Positions 33,063 to 42,620 of a DNA stretch of 64,000 nt are shown in pieces. The position numbers and the translations under genes were made by a program. The notes below the pieces were generated by a model. It was not told where the DNA came from. It ran no database searches and saw only the letters and a list, made by a program, of their open reading frames with translations. Source of the DNA: Chitinophaga niabensis (lineage in GTDB: Bacteria; Bacteroidota; Bacteroidia; Chitinophagales; Chitinophagaceae); assembly GCF_039545795.1 (NCBI RefSeq), contig NZ_CP154260.1, forward strand, positions 2,299,001 to 2,363,000. The letters are read 5' to 3'. Within the stretch, counting starts at the first letter, position 1. Each line of letters begins with the position of its first letter.

Positions 33063-35267
33063 ATGGAAAAACTCAAAATTCCTAATGTGTCGGCGGCGCA
33101 GCTATCAGAGCTATTGTACAATCGCCAGACCTTCCTGCTTAACAAATTCTTCCTGCAGGGCCTTAAGGCAGCCAGCATCACACAATGGGAAGAGATCACC
33201 TGTGTAGGTTTTAACCCGGAAAAAGCAAAACTGGAAGCCATTGTAAGCGTCAAACTGGCCTCGGGTTACAGCGGCGGCCTTTGCTCCAACGGCTCCAAAG
33301 AGTACGTGCGTTTCTTCGTAGACTTTAAAGACGGTAGCGGCTTCCAGGACATGGGCTATTCCAGCTTCAAGGTAGCAGACATTTCCGAAGCCCCCGCAGG
33401 CCCCCAGCACCCCCTCAAGTACATGACGCATCTTTTCATCGATGATGAAAAGTACCGTAAGTTCCTGACCTGTGGAACTGCTGTGATCCCCACCGTCCGC
33501 GCCGTATTATCCTGGAATGTGGTACCCTCCACAGACCCCAATGCCACCCCGCATTACGGAAACGTAAAGGATGTGGACATCCAGCTGAAACGCAAAAGAC
33601 GTTTCTTCTGGGGAGATATCTTCCAGGCCCTGGACGTAAAGATCAAGCCGGACTTCCTGGCCCACATTAATGTCAACGAGGAAATTCACATCCCGCAGCC
33701 GCCGAACCCGCCGCTGGAAACTTTCTACGCTGCTTACAAACGTGCGAAAGTACCCGATCACAGAACTTTCTATTCCACCGTAGCACCCCTGCTCACCAAT
33801 GCGAAGAAGTTCAAAACCCTCAGCAGTTACAACCTCTTTGAAGTACAGAAGCTGAAAATAGACGTAAAGGCCATTACGGACCTCATCCTTAAACCCGTTG
33901 GCCAGGCAGATGTATCTTTCGAGGAATTGATGTGCGTGGGCTTAAATACGCCCCTGGACACCCTCGGTGCTGTAATCAAACTAAAGAAAAGCAGCGGTTT
34001 CAGTGGTGACCTTTGTCACAATGGCTCACAGGAACACGTGGCCTTCTGGGCAGACTGGAATAACAATGGCATCTTTGATGAATACCTCGGCACTGCCAGT
34101 ATCACCGTGCATGATATTGACAATATCCCTGCAGACGGTTTATACTACAATGTAGACCTGCCCATCAATCTCACCAACCGCATCCGCACCTGTGCCCAGC
34201 CCAATATCATCAGGGTGAGGGCTGTGCTTTCCTGGTCTTCATTACCTTCTACCACAGACCCTAATGATCTCAATACCTGGGGTAACCGGGTAGATGCAGT
34301 TGTACAGATCCGCCCAAGCCAGGCTGCGAAAGTAGAAGCGGAATTAACGCATGTAGGAGGAGTGGACCGCGACCTGATACACCCGGTAACTTTCCTGGTG
34401 AACTCAGATACAACTAACCCCACTTCTCACAACAACCGTCCATATGGCGGATGGGTAAGTTTCCATGGTATCATTAACCGTGCAGGTTTCAATGGCATTA
34501 TCAAATACAAGATCGAGTACAAGAAATATGGTGCGCCGGATAGTACCTATGCATCCGTGTCCACAGCCGAAACATTCTCTATGATTGATTTTGCACCGGA
34601 CCCGAATCTCGAGTTCAGCGATACGCAAACACCTGCTGATGGCTGGTTCATCTACAAAGAAAACCCCGCTATCGGTTTGTACAATCAAACACATTACCTC
34701 GCGGGCTGGAGTACGAATGGTTTAGCTGATGGTAATTACACCATCCGCTTTACCCATACAGATGCATTGGGTATTGAGCAGGTAGCTGATCTGTTCTCAG
34801 TAGTGATCAACAATGTACACATGACCATTAGCACAACTGCTAACGTATCTGTTGACCTCACTAAAACGCTTGACCTGGTGATTGATGGCGGTGATTGCCA
34901 TTGCTATGATAAAACGGCTACCAATCATACCGTGAGCGGTCACCTGAGAGCAGTACATCCTTACTTCGCATTATGGAGCCTGGACCTGCAACCGTCTTCC
35001 CATACGCATGGAACAGTACCAACTCCTTCCAGCCGTTATTATGATGCATTGCCGGATGCCGGTGATGTAGGTAACCTTGCGGATAATACGGATGATGGCG
35101 ATGAAAATGCACCATGGAGTGTAGATGTATCCGCCATGGATAATTGCGGATATACAGTAAGCCTGGCTGCACGTAGTCGTGTGATCAGGGATAGTTCAAC
35201 GGTATTCCCATGGTATGGTATCAAAGCAGTAGGATTCTCTGTTACGGATAAATGTCCGAATACTTAA
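33063..35267 (+). CDS. Unrecognised 734-residue protein with internal duplication
   Basis: No family recognised. Two tandem copies of a ~120-residue beta-rich unit: copy 1 at ~45-180 and copy 2 at ~285-425. They align as EEITCVGFNP with EELMCVGLNT, GYSGGLCSNGSKEYVRFFVD with GFSGDLCHNGSQEHVAFWAD, and VRAVLSWNVVPSTDPNA with VRAVLSWSSLPSTTDPN. Each copy has conserved Cys, Gly and Trp and a helical leader. The C-terminal third (~430-734) has Ig-like strands, another Cys pair (GDCHCYD) and an ending CPNT. There is no signal peptide, lipobox or TM segment, although the repeats look like extracytoplasmic beta-domains. Monocistronic, followed by a hairpin shared with the convergent permease gene. Confidence 0.8.
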   Translation: MEKLKIPNVSAAQLSELLYNRQTFLLNKFFLQGLKAASITQWEEITCVGFNPEKAKLEAIVSVKLASGYSGGLCSNGSKEYVRFFVDFKDGSGFQDMGYSSFKVADISEAPAGPQHPLKYMTHLFIDDEKYRKFLTCGTAVIPTVRAVLSWNVVPSTDPNATPHYGNVKDVDIQLKRKRRFFWGDIFQALDVKIKPDFLAHINVNEEIHIPQPPNPPLETFYAAYKRAKVPDHRTFYSTVAPLLTNAKKFKTLSSYNLFEVQKLKIDVKAITDLILKPVGQADVSFEELMCVGLNTPLDTLGAVIKLKKSSGFSGDLCHNGSQEHVAFWADWNNNGIFDEYLGTASITVHDIDNIPADGLYYNVDLPINLTNRIRTCAQPNIIRVRAVLSWSSLPSTTDPNDLNTWGNRVDAVVQIRPSQAAKVEAELTHVGGVDRDLIHPVTFLVNSDTTNPTSHNNRPYGGWVSFHGIINRAGFNGIIKYKIEYKKYGAPDSTYASVSTAETFSMIDFAPDPNLEFSDTQTPADGWFIYKENPAIGLYNQTHYLAGWSTNGLADGNYTIRFTHTDALGIEQVADLFSVVINNVHMTISTTANVSVDLTKTLDLVIDGGDCHCYDKTATNHTVSGHLRAVHPYFALWSLDLQPSSHTHGTVPTPSSRYYDALPDAGDVGNLADNTDDGDENAPWSVDVSAMDNCGYTVSLAARSRVIRDSSTVFPWYGIKAVGFSVTDKCPNT

Positions 35268-35271
35268 CCCC

Positions 35272-35303
35272 AAAAATAGCGCCTCGTGTAAAAGCGGGGC
35301 GCT
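35272..35303. terminator. Terminator hairpin between convergent genes
   Basis: Stem AGCGCCTCG / CGGGGCGCT (35278-35286, 35295-35303; one G-U pair) with an 8-nt loop. On the minus strand it is followed by five Ts (35272-35276), which fits termination of the permease gene at 35344; on the plus strand it lies 11 bp after the 734-residue protein. Confidence 0.75.
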
Positions 35304-35343
35304 TATTCAATATCATCTACCAAAGGATTCACCCGAATTACCT

Positions 35344-37725
35344 TTAATCCCCATTCGCCAGGCTATCCACCGGGTTCACCAGCGCGGCTTTCACTGACTG
35401 CAAACTAACCGTCAGTAACGCAATCACCAGCGTGACCATCCCGGCCAGTGCAAAGATCCACCATGGCATGGAAGCCCGCAACGCAAAATCCTGTAGCCAT
35501 TTCTGCCCGGCCCATATCGCAACCGGCACTCCTATCACCATCGCTATCAGCATCAGCTTAACATAGTCCTTCGCAAAGAGCTGAACAATCCCGGTCACAC
35601 TGGCGCCCAGCACCTTTCTGATACCGATCTCTTTTGTACGGCGTGCGATATTATGTGCGGTAAGCCCAAGCAGGCCAAGGCAGGTAATGAAAATAGTGAG
35701 GATGGAAAAAATAGAAATGATCTTACCGAATTGTATATCTGCTCTGTATTGCTGGTTATAAAGCTGATCCAGGAAGAAGTAATCAAAAGCTCTGCCCGGA
35801 GAATGTGCTAACCATGCCTTTTCAGCCGCTTCAATTATTTTGCCGGGCTGATGAGTATTGATCTTAATGGCAATGTATTTACCATTCCTGGGATTGTAAT
35901 AATTGATCATTGGCAGGGGAGCTTCTTTCTTGGACGTCTGGTCGTAATTCTTCAGAACACCTACTATCGTAGATTCGATATTATAAGTAATATTCCGGCC
36001 AATCGCTTTTTCAGGAGAACTAAAGCCAAGTAAACGGCAGGTTTCCTCATTCACCAATACTTCACGAACATTCGTGGCGTTATCCCTGAGGTTTCTGCCT
36101 GCCAGCAGTTGCATTTTCATCAGGGGCACAAAGTTGGCATCTACAGCATACGTTGAAAAAGTATAACTATTTTTTTCCCCACCGGAAAGCCTGATGTTAT
36201 TGGTGGTGTTCATATAATTTTTGTCTACTCCCGGTAAAGAACCGTTTACCGAAACGTTTTCTACCCCGGGTACTTTGAGCAGGTCATTCCGGAGTGCATT
36301 GTGAATACTTACGCGAATGGAATCATTCTTTCCATCTTCCAGGTCATTGATCACCAGGATCTGTTCCAGATTCATTCCTTTATCCTGCTGCCGCATAAAC
36401 TGCAATTGCCGGTAAATGACAATAGTGAAAGCTATTACCACTACCGCTACTGCAAACTGGCCTACTACCAGTATCCTTCTTAATGCACTGCCTTTAGCGC
36501 CACCCTTACCGGATGATCTGTTCATTACCACAACCGGCTTTACAGAAGAAAGTATAAAAGCCGGTTGCAGGCCGGACAATAAACAATTCAACCCGAACAG
36601 AAGTGCGCAGGTGATCCAGAAAGAATAAGAATTAAAGAGCTGTGTGCCCAGTGCTTTGCCTGTCAGTTGCAGGTAAAAGGGTGCGAATGTATATACCAAT
36701 GTCAGTGCCAGTACAAAGGCCAGCAGGTTAATGATCAGGGATTCCAGGAAAAATTGACGGATCAGCCCGGTGCGGCTGGAGCCTAAGATCTTCCGGATGC
36801 CTGCTTCTTTTAGCCTTTCTGAAGAACGGGCGGTAGTGAGGTTCACATAATTAACAGCGCCAATAATAAGAATGAGGATGGCAATAATGAGCAGGAATTT
36901 AACCGTATTGGCATTCCCCGCCGGTTCCGGTTCGTAAGCGCGTTTTGAATACAGATGGATATCTTTAATTGGCCCTGCGACCATTATTTCGTCTTTCGTA
37001 CGCTCCCGGGATAACTTGTAGAGCTTTTGATTAAAGGTTTCCGCGCTGGAACCCGGCACTAATTCTGCATAGGTGAAGTTGTTGTTGCTTTGCCATTTTG
37101 CATTGAGGTCTGTTTTAGTTTCAATGGAAAAAGGAATGAGAAGATCGAATTTGAGGTGGGTGTTTTCCGGTATGTCTTTAAACACGCCGGCAACCGTTAA
37201 GGTATATTCGCCCACCTTTAAAACCTTTCCCATGGGGTTCTCTGTTCCAAAGATCTTTTGAGCGGAGGTTTCGCTGAGCAGGGTCTCATTCGGATTTGTC
37301 AATGCCCTGCTTTTATCTCCCAGTGTAAAGTCTATATTGAAGATCGAAAAATACTGGGAATCCGCAGCATATACCCTGTCTATAATAAAGCCTTTGTTGT
37401 TATACTTTACTTCAGTGTGGCCCACATGTTCTATCCGGGCATAATTCTTTACTTCGGGGAAATCCTTTTGCAGGGTAGGGCCCAGTTGCGGATAGGTTTC
37501 ACAATCTGTAGTCACCAATTCTCCGCCGTTATACAGGTCCAGCGTTACGCGATAAATGTTATCCGCTTTGGCATGTACATTTTCGTAACTATACTCAAAC
37601 CTTACATAATGAATGATCAGCAGGAAAATGGCAGTGGCCAGTGCCAGGCCAAGGATATTGATGGCACTGTACACCCTGTCTTTCCAGATACTTCTATATG
37701 CGATCTTGAAATTGTTCCTGAACAT
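35344..37725 (-). CDS. ABC transporter permease (FtsX/MacB-like)
   Basis: 793 residues. The architecture matches the permease at 29564: N-terminal TM segment, MacB-like periplasmic core (~45-255), FtsX block (TM ~280-420; NLTTARSSERLKEAGIRKIL), a second periplasmic domain and a C-terminal FtsX block (~670-785; IARRTKEIGIRKVLGASVTG). It begins FRNNFKIAYRSIWKDRVYSA, the typical start. No ATPase gene is nearby. These proteins may belong to MacB-type exporters that act on secreted peptides or outer-membrane lipids. It has the same upstream 16-bp motif as its paralogue. Confidence 0.93.
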   Translation of the reverse strand: MFRNNFKIAYRSIWKDRVYSAINILGLALATAIFLLIIHYVRFEYSYENVHAKADNIYRVTLDLYNGGELVTTDCETYPQLGPTLQKDFPEVKNYARIEHVGHTEVKYNNKGFIIDRVYAADSQYFSIFNIDFTLGDKSRALTNPNETLLSETSAQKIFGTENPMGKVLKVGEYTLTVAGVFKDIPENTHLKFDLLIPFSIETKTDLNAKWQSNNNFTYAELVPGSSAETFNQKLYKLSRERTKDEIMVAGPIKDIHLYSKRAYEPEPAGNANTVKFLLIIAILILIIGAVNYVNLTTARSSERLKEAGIRKILGSSRTGLIRQFFLESLIINLLAFVLALTLVYTFAPFYLQLTGKALGTQLFNSYSFWITCALLFGLNCLLSGLQPAFILSSVKPVVVMNRSSGKGGAKGSALRRILVVGQFAVAVVVIAFTIVIYRQLQFMRQQDKGMNLEQILVINDLEDGKNDSIRVSIHNALRNDLLKVPGVENVSVNGSLPGVDKNYMNTTNNIRLSGGEKNSYTFSTYAVDANFVPLMKMQLLAGRNLRDNATNVREVLVNEETCRLLGFSSPEKAIGRNITYNIESTIVGVLKNYDQTSKKEAPLPMINYYNPRNGKYIAIKINTHQPGKIIEAAEKAWLAHSPGRAFDYFFLDQLYNQQYRADIQFGKIISIFSILTIFITCLGLLGLTAHNIARRTKEIGIRKVLGASVTGIVQLFAKDYVKLMLIAMVIGVPVAIWAGQKWLQDFALRASMPWWIFALAGMVTLVIALLTVSLQSVKAALVNPVDSLANGD

Positions 37726-37800
37726 AACGGGTTATTTATGGCAATAGCAGCAACAGGAATTATGCCATGGGTTAAGTTATTGGGGATCAATTATCTAAAC

Positions 37801-37816
37801 TTAAATACCTGTCCGT
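37801..37816 (-). promoter_or_regulatory. Motif shared upstream of the two FtsX-type permease genes
   Basis: On the minus strand ACGGACAGGTATTTAA, 75 nt upstream of the permease start at 37725. It matches 29485-29500 at 15 of 16 positions. Here the CGGACA half is also part of a short inverted repeat with TGTCCG just upstream, which is missing at the other copy. Confidence 0.5.
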
Positions 37817-37843
37817 ATCCGGACAGTCAATGTCCGCAGGTGA

Positions 37844-38512
37844 TCACCACGCCGTTCTGTCTATCCAGCTCTGCATCACCTTCCAGTCCTGTGCCGGGAT
37901 CTTCCTGCTTTCATACTTAAACCGTGTTTCATACATGGCGCCGGTAACCGGGTCCATATCCTCTACCCACGTAATCGTACTATGAGCAGCCTGCTCAGTA
38001 CCCCGGTGATAAGAGTAGGGGGTAGTGTTTTCTCCGGGAAGCAGATAGGCTGTTACAATCCTGATCCCATTTTTACCAGCTCTCGTACCCCGGTAACGGA
38101 TATAGTTAATATCACGTATGCTGGTATCCGCTATCCGCACAGCGCTGTCCAGCGCAGGGATCTCCATTATCCTGATGCCAAGCGGTTTAATTGACAGATC
38201 CTGTGCTGCAGTTGGTTTTGCCGAAACTGTAAAAGCATTAAATTCTATAAATTTATGCAGCGCGGTATTGATAAAATTATAACTGCTGTCATTGTAGAAA
38301 GGCGGTTTTATATCATCCGGCTTTATATACTTTTTCGTATCGATCCTGGGAACCATTTCAAAGATGTATTCCTGGTAACACCTGAGATGAAATGTTGTAA
38401 AATTCATTTTCATAGCATTACGGTGCAGGTTAACATCTACAGTGATAAGGGTCTCAGACTGAGCGGTTGCAGTCTGATAAAAACAGCATAGGAATAGGAT
38501 TTTTTTGTACAT
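37844..38512 (-). CDS. Hypothetical secreted protein
   Basis: 222 residues with a signal peptide (MYKKILFLCCFYQTATAQ). No domain recognised. The mature part (SETLITVDVNLHRNAMKMNF, then YNFINTALHKFIEFNAFTVS, ending in MQSWIDRTAW) is mixed alpha/beta and polar. It is divergent from the GH95-like gene with only 26 bp between starts, so their promoters overlap; this suggests joint regulation but does not prove it. The gap to the permease gene on the same strand is 118 bp and holds that gene's shared motif. Confidence 0.65.
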   Translation of the reverse strand: MYKKILFLCCFYQTATAQSETLITVDVNLHRNAMKMNFTTFHLRCYQEYIFEMVPRIDTKKYIKPDDIKPPFYNDSSYNFINTALHKFIEFNAFTVSAKPTAAQDLSIKPLGIRIMEIPALDSAVRIADTSIRDINYIRYRGTRAGKNGIRIVTAYLLPGENTTPYSYHRGTEQAAHSTITWVEDMDPVTGAMYETRFKYESRKIPAQDWKVMQSWIDRTAW

Positions 38513-38538
38513 TAGGCTAAGATAACAAATTCCACCGC

Positions 38539-40734
38539 ATGAAAATTAGCCGCCTGTTACTCGGCCTGTGTTTTATTACACAAGCTGCCGCACAAACGCC
38601 GGGTAACTATAGCTTTGTCTATACGTCAATACCGAAAGATGTTCCCACTGCAAAAGTACCGGATGCCCCCCTGGCAGGTAATGGTGATATAGGCCTTACA
38701 TTTGGCGGAACACCAGAGCATCTGAAACTCTATTTTGGAAAGAATGATTTCTGGCGTGCTTATCCCGTATACCCCGGTGGCGGTATTGCCTTCCCCGGTG
38801 GCCTGGATATAACAATCAACAGCTTGAAAGGAGCAACCTACTACGCGGAACAGCTCCCCACCAAAGGTTCCATCCATGCTGTTTTTACAAAAGACGATTT
38901 AAAAGCAGAAATGAATACTTTGGTGACCGCCATGCATAACACCGTGATCACGGAGATCACGGCCAACAAAACCTGCAAGGTAGACCTGAACCTCTGGGCA
39001 CCCGAAGGCAACACTTCCGTTGTGAAAAAAGGCCCCGGCTGGGTATCCCGTTCCTTCTCCGGCACTCCCTTGCTGGAATGGCCCAGCGAAGTTACACTCA
39101 CAATGAAAGTATACGGAGATCAGCAATTACAGCCCGGTAAAAAGCTGACGATCACGGTAACCTTTGGGAAAACCCCTGAAGAGAACATAGCAGAAATGAA
39201 AGCCGCTCACCAGCAATGGTGGGATAAATTCTGGCAACGTTCCGGCATACAGATCAACGATACCATGCTGGAAAAATACTACACTAACTCCCAGTACCTT
39301 TTCGCTTCCTCTTCCCGCGAAGGGAAATACGCCCCCGGCATCTGGGGTCCTTTCATTACCAAAGATTCTTCTGCATGGGGCGGTGATTATCACCTTAACT
39401 ATAATTACCAGGCACCCTACTGGGCTGCCTTTTCCTCTAACTACATAGACCTCACGGACAACTATGATCAACCACTGCTGGATTACATGGAAAAGGGGAG
39501 ATGGCATGCAAAAGACCTCCTGAATATGCGCGGCATCTATTTCCCGGTAGGTATCGGGCCAAGGGGATTATGCACCACACTATGGCCGCTCACGCCCGAT
39601 GAAATGGAAGTCCGTTACGGCACCCGCGAAAACACCATCGACCATGGCTATAAATTCCTGGGCCAGAAGATCAATGCCGTTTTTGGTGCCGCCAATATGC
39701 TGATGCGTTTTTATAGTACTTATGATGAACAGTATGCGGAAAAAATATACCCTTACCTGTTAGCCTGTGCAGACTTCTGGGAAGACTATCTCAAATACAC
39801 CAATGGCCGTTACGTAATTGAAAATGATCACTACGGAGAAGTAATGCCCAACCTGAAAAACAAAGGCCAGTGGCGGCACATGCTGGGAGATTACAATTCC
39901 ACTCTTTCACTGGGTCTGGTAAAAATGCTGTTCAAAGGCATGATCAATGTAAGCACTTACCTGAACAAAGATGCAGCCAGGCAGGCCAAATGGCAACACA
40001 TCCTCACACACCTGAGTCCATTTCCCACACAGGAGGTAGAGGGCAGGGTGCGTTTAAAAAGCGTAGAGAAAAGTCCTTCTCCCTGGCACAGCGGAGCAAT
40101 GGGCCTGGCCAGGGTTTCCATTCATGGATTGATCCTTCCCGGAGAAGTGTGCGGCCCTGTTACGGATTCCGCATTCAACGCCATTTTACTGAGTGATGTT
40201 TCACATTGGAAAGACAAGATGCAGGGACCCGGCAGCTGGGGTAATACGTTCGGCAATGGTATTGAAACCTGTTTCCCGGCAGCCGTGCGTGTAGGTTACG
40301 ATGCAGATGAGATCATTAAACAATTGAAAGCAAGGATCTATGCGCAATCCAACCGCAATGGCTGGATCACTGCAGCTGGAGGAGGAACGGAAACACTATC
40401 TGCCGTACCGCTCACCATCAATGAAATGCTGCTGCAAAGTTATGAAGGCCGCGTTCGCATTTTTCCTAACTGGAATCACAAAAGAGATGCAAAGTTCAAT
40501 AACCTGCGGGCATATGGCGCTTTTGTGATCAGCAGCAGTTTGAAGAATGGTCGTGTTGAATACGTGAAACTGCAAAGCGAAAAAGGCCGTGACTGTGAGA
40601 TGGAGAATCCATGGCCGGGTAAAGCAGTGAAACTTACACGCAATAACAAACCTGCATCCTCCATCTTAACAGGCAGGACCTTTACTTTTAAAACCAGCAA
40701 GAACGAATCGATTGAATTAAGCCCGCTTGAATAA
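38539..40734 (+). CDS. GH95-like glycoside hydrolase
   Basis: 731 residues with a signal peptide (LLLGLCFITQAAAQ). N-terminal beta domain with PDAPLAGNGDIGLTFGGTPE and LYFGKNDFWRA, an (alpha/alpha)6-barrel region (~235-650: GGDYHLNYNYQAPYWAAFSS, GPRGLCTTLWPLTP) and a C-terminal beta domain that contains LQSYEGRVRIFPNWN, the segment equivalent to the GH95 MLLQS-x-G-x-I-x-LLP pattern. This suggests a distant relative of family 95 (alpha-L-fucosidase/galactosidase) in the GH65/78/95 superfamily. Substrate unsure. Its last 18 bp overlap the convergent DUF4349 gene. Confidence 0.75.
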   Translation: MKISRLLLGLCFITQAAAQTPGNYSFVYTSIPKDVPTAKVPDAPLAGNGDIGLTFGGTPEHLKLYFGKNDFWRAYPVYPGGGIAFPGGLDITINSLKGATYYAEQLPTKGSIHAVFTKDDLKAEMNTLVTAMHNTVITEITANKTCKVDLNLWAPEGNTSVVKKGPGWVSRSFSGTPLLEWPSEVTLTMKVYGDQQLQPGKKLTITVTFGKTPEENIAEMKAAHQQWWDKFWQRSGIQINDTMLEKYYTNSQYLFASSSREGKYAPGIWGPFITKDSSAWGGDYHLNYNYQAPYWAAFSSNYIDLTDNYDQPLLDYMEKGRWHAKDLLNMRGIYFPVGIGPRGLCTTLWPLTPDEMEVRYGTRENTIDHGYKFLGQKINAVFGAANMLMRFYSTYDEQYAEKIYPYLLACADFWEDYLKYTNGRYVIENDHYGEVMPNLKNKGQWRHMLGDYNSTLSLGLVKMLFKGMINVSTYLNKDAARQAKWQHILTHLSPFPTQEVEGRVRLKSVEKSPSPWHSGAMGLARVSIHGLILPGEVCGPVTDSAFNAILLSDVSHWKDKMQGPGSWGNTFGNGIETCFPAAVRVGYDADEIIKQLKARIYAQSNRNGWITAAGGGTETLSAVPLTINEMLLQSYEGRVRIFPNWNHKRDAKFNNLRAYGAFVISSSLKNGRVEYVKLQSEKGRDCEMENPWPGKAVKLTRNNKPASSILTGRTFTFKTSKNESIELSPLE

Positions 40735-41571
40735 CAAACGCTTATAGCCAAACCAGAGCAGGATGGCTATGATCCATAATGGCCAGAGCTGAAGGAAGAA
40801 AATGAAAATGCTGCGTGTTACATTCACACCTGTGCGGAACGCGGTTGCTGTTTCTGTACCAAACCCGGCACGCGTAATGCTGGCAGGGTTGAGTGCGATC
40901 TGTACATCTGCTACCTGCGGTTGAAATAACTGTACAGTGATAGTAGAATAAGCCACATTTTCCAGGATGCCCAGGTTGGCGATCTTGCGTTCAATGAAAG
41001 CTGATTTCTTGTCTTCACTGTACTGGCGTACATCCAGTTCACTGTCTTTTTTAGTGTGATCAGTTGTACGTTCATCTTTGATCACCGCTGCATTCCTTAG
41101 TTCATTACCCAGGTATTGCAGGGTAACATCATTGTCGCGCAGCGTGCGCTGATCAATGTAACCGGCCATCGCTGTGATGGTGTGCACAACGGAATCAAGA
41201 TGTGTGACAGGAACTTTCAGTGTGAGGGTAGATACAGGTGTATAGAGCTGTACCCGTCTAATGGAATCTGCGCTGTAAGGGTATTCATGCTGCTCCTGTG
41301 CATCGTTGCGCAGGACGCTTTCTACTACAATACCATCCAGTGATGTTACAAGTTTTTCCAGCTTTGTGGTAGCCGCAGTTACATCCTGCACACGGCAACG
41401 GATATCTGCTGTTTTAATTCTTTTGCGGGAAGATGATTGAAGAGAGGTGGTATCTGCAGCGGGTGCAGCATTTTCCGTAACAGCTTCTGCTTTTTGATCG
41501 TAGTGAACATTGCCGCAGGCAAACAAAGTCACCATGGGTATAGCTACCCAATAGATAGAGGAACTGCGCAT
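40717..41571 (-). CDS. DUF4349 domain-containing lipoprotein
   Basis: 284 residues. Lipoprotein signal with lipobox TLFAC (C19). The core (~50-235) matches DUF4349: KRIKTADIRCRVQDVTAATT, LEKLVTSLDGIVVES, LTLKVPVTHLDSVVHTITAM with the conserved YIDQRTLRDNDVTLQYL, and IANLGILENVAYSTITVQLF. A TM segment close to the C-terminus (IFIFFLQLWPLWIIAILLWF) anchors it to the membrane in addition to the lipid. The function of DUF4349 proteins is unknown. Monocistronic, 57 bp from the luciferase-like gene. Confidence 0.9.
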   Translation of the reverse strand: MRSSSIYWVAIPMVTLFACGNVHYDQKAEAVTENAAPAADTTSLQSSSRKRIKTADIRCRVQDVTAATTKLEKLVTSLDGIVVESVLRNDAQEQHEYPYSADSIRRVQLYTPVSTLTLKVPVTHLDSVVHTITAMAGYIDQRTLRDNDVTLQYLGNELRNAAVIKDERTTDHTKKDSELDVRQYSEDKKSAFIERKIANLGILENVAYSTITVQLFQPQVADVQIALNPASITRAGFGTETATAFRTGVNVTRSIFIFFLQLWPLWIIAILLWFGYKRLLFKRA

Positions 41572-41627
41572 AGGAAATAGATTTCCTGTTTATACGCAGT
41601 CCTTCAAAAAGTAACCTTATAGAAACG

Positions 41628-42614
41628 TTAAATTCCGAATTCCTTGGCCAGCAATTTAAACGAATTAACCCTTTCTTCCGCGTTTTCGGAAATGGTAGCT
41701 AACACCACTTCATTCACACCATATTGTGCGCAAAGTGTTTCTATCTGTTGCCGCATTCTTTTAGGAGTGCCGGATATCATGCGCCCACGGTTATAATTGA
41801 TCCGTAATTGTTCCTCCGGCATATATTCCATGTCGGCGATCTCTTCATAAGAAGGAAGCGGGGTATCCCTTCCTCTTTCAATATGCAGGATACGGTAGTC
41901 AAATACGGTCTGCCATCTCTCAATGGCTTCTTCATCTTCTGAACAAAAGGCAAAGATGCCGAAGTTAGCTTCCGGTGCTTTGAGGGTAGCGGAAGGCTTG
42001 AAATGTTTGCGGTATTGTGCAACTACTTCTGGCCCGCCTGTGGGATTGATGAATTGTGCAAAAGAAAGTGCAGACCCGAAATGTGCTGCAAGGCTGGCAC
42101 TGCCGCCGCTGGAAGTGAGCATCCACAAAGGAGGAACCGTTTCCGCTTTGGGCATGGCCTTCACCTGCTGATGTTTATCTGTAAGAAAATGCTGCAGGTC
42201 CACGATCTGCTGCACAAACTCTGCTTCACTGAAAGTATTGGTGGGATTCAGTAAACGCGCCGTTACCCTGTCGCCTCCCGGCGCACGGCCAATCCCCAGG
42301 TCCACTCTGCCGGGGAATAAAGCTTCCAGCATCCGGAAGTTCTCCGCTACTTTTAAAGCACTGTGATTGGGAAGCATAATGCCTGCGGCACCCAGCCTGA
42401 TCTGTTTGGTCTGCCCGCCCAGGAATCCTAACAACACTTCCGGCGTAGAGCCTGCTATATTCGCAATATTATGATGTTCCGATACCCAGTACCGGTAATA
42501 ACCCAGTTCGTCCGCCAGTTTAGCCAGGGCCAGGGTTTCCTGCATGGCATTGGCGGTGGTGCTGCCCAGCCTAACATGAGATTGGTCCAGGATACTTAAT
42601 CTGATCTTTTCCAT
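41628..42614 (-). CDS. LLM class flavin-dependent oxidoreductase (MsnO8-like)
   Basis: 328 residues from ATG at 42614 (MEKIRLSILDQSHVR); the upstream in-frame start at 42635 overlaps the promoter. Luciferase-like TIM barrel: TLALAKLADELGYYRYWVSE, HHNIANIAGSTPEVLLG, ALFPGRVDLGIGRAPGGD and TSSGGSASLAAHFGSALSFA. These residues are typical of the group-1 luciferase-family oxidoreductases (MsnO8 family), which use reduced FMN; the natural substrate is unknown. The promoter directly upstream is one of the best in the window. Confidence 0.93.
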   Translation of the reverse strand: MEKIRLSILDQSHVRLGSTTANAMQETLALAKLADELGYYRYWVSEHHNIANIAGSTPEVLLGFLGGQTKQIRLGAAGIMLPNHSALKVAENFRMLEALFPGRVDLGIGRAPGGDRVTARLLNPTNTFSEAEFVQQIVDLQHFLTDKHQQVKAMPKAETVPPLWMLTSSGGSASLAAHFGSALSFAQFINPTGGPEVVAQYRKHFKPSATLKAPEANFGIFAFCSEDEEAIERWQTVFDYRILHIERGRDTPLPSYEEIADMEYMPEEQLRINYNRGRMISGTPKRMRQQIETLCAQYGVNEVVLATISENAEERVNSFKLLAKEFGI

Positions 42615-42620
42615 AAGGAT

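Noticed and set aside
37740..37775. Possible sigma-54 promoter upstream of the second permease (TGGCA followed by TTGC on the minus strand)
   Set aside because: The spacing between the GG and GC elements is 3 bp longer than the required distance, so it cannot be a standard -24/-12 site.
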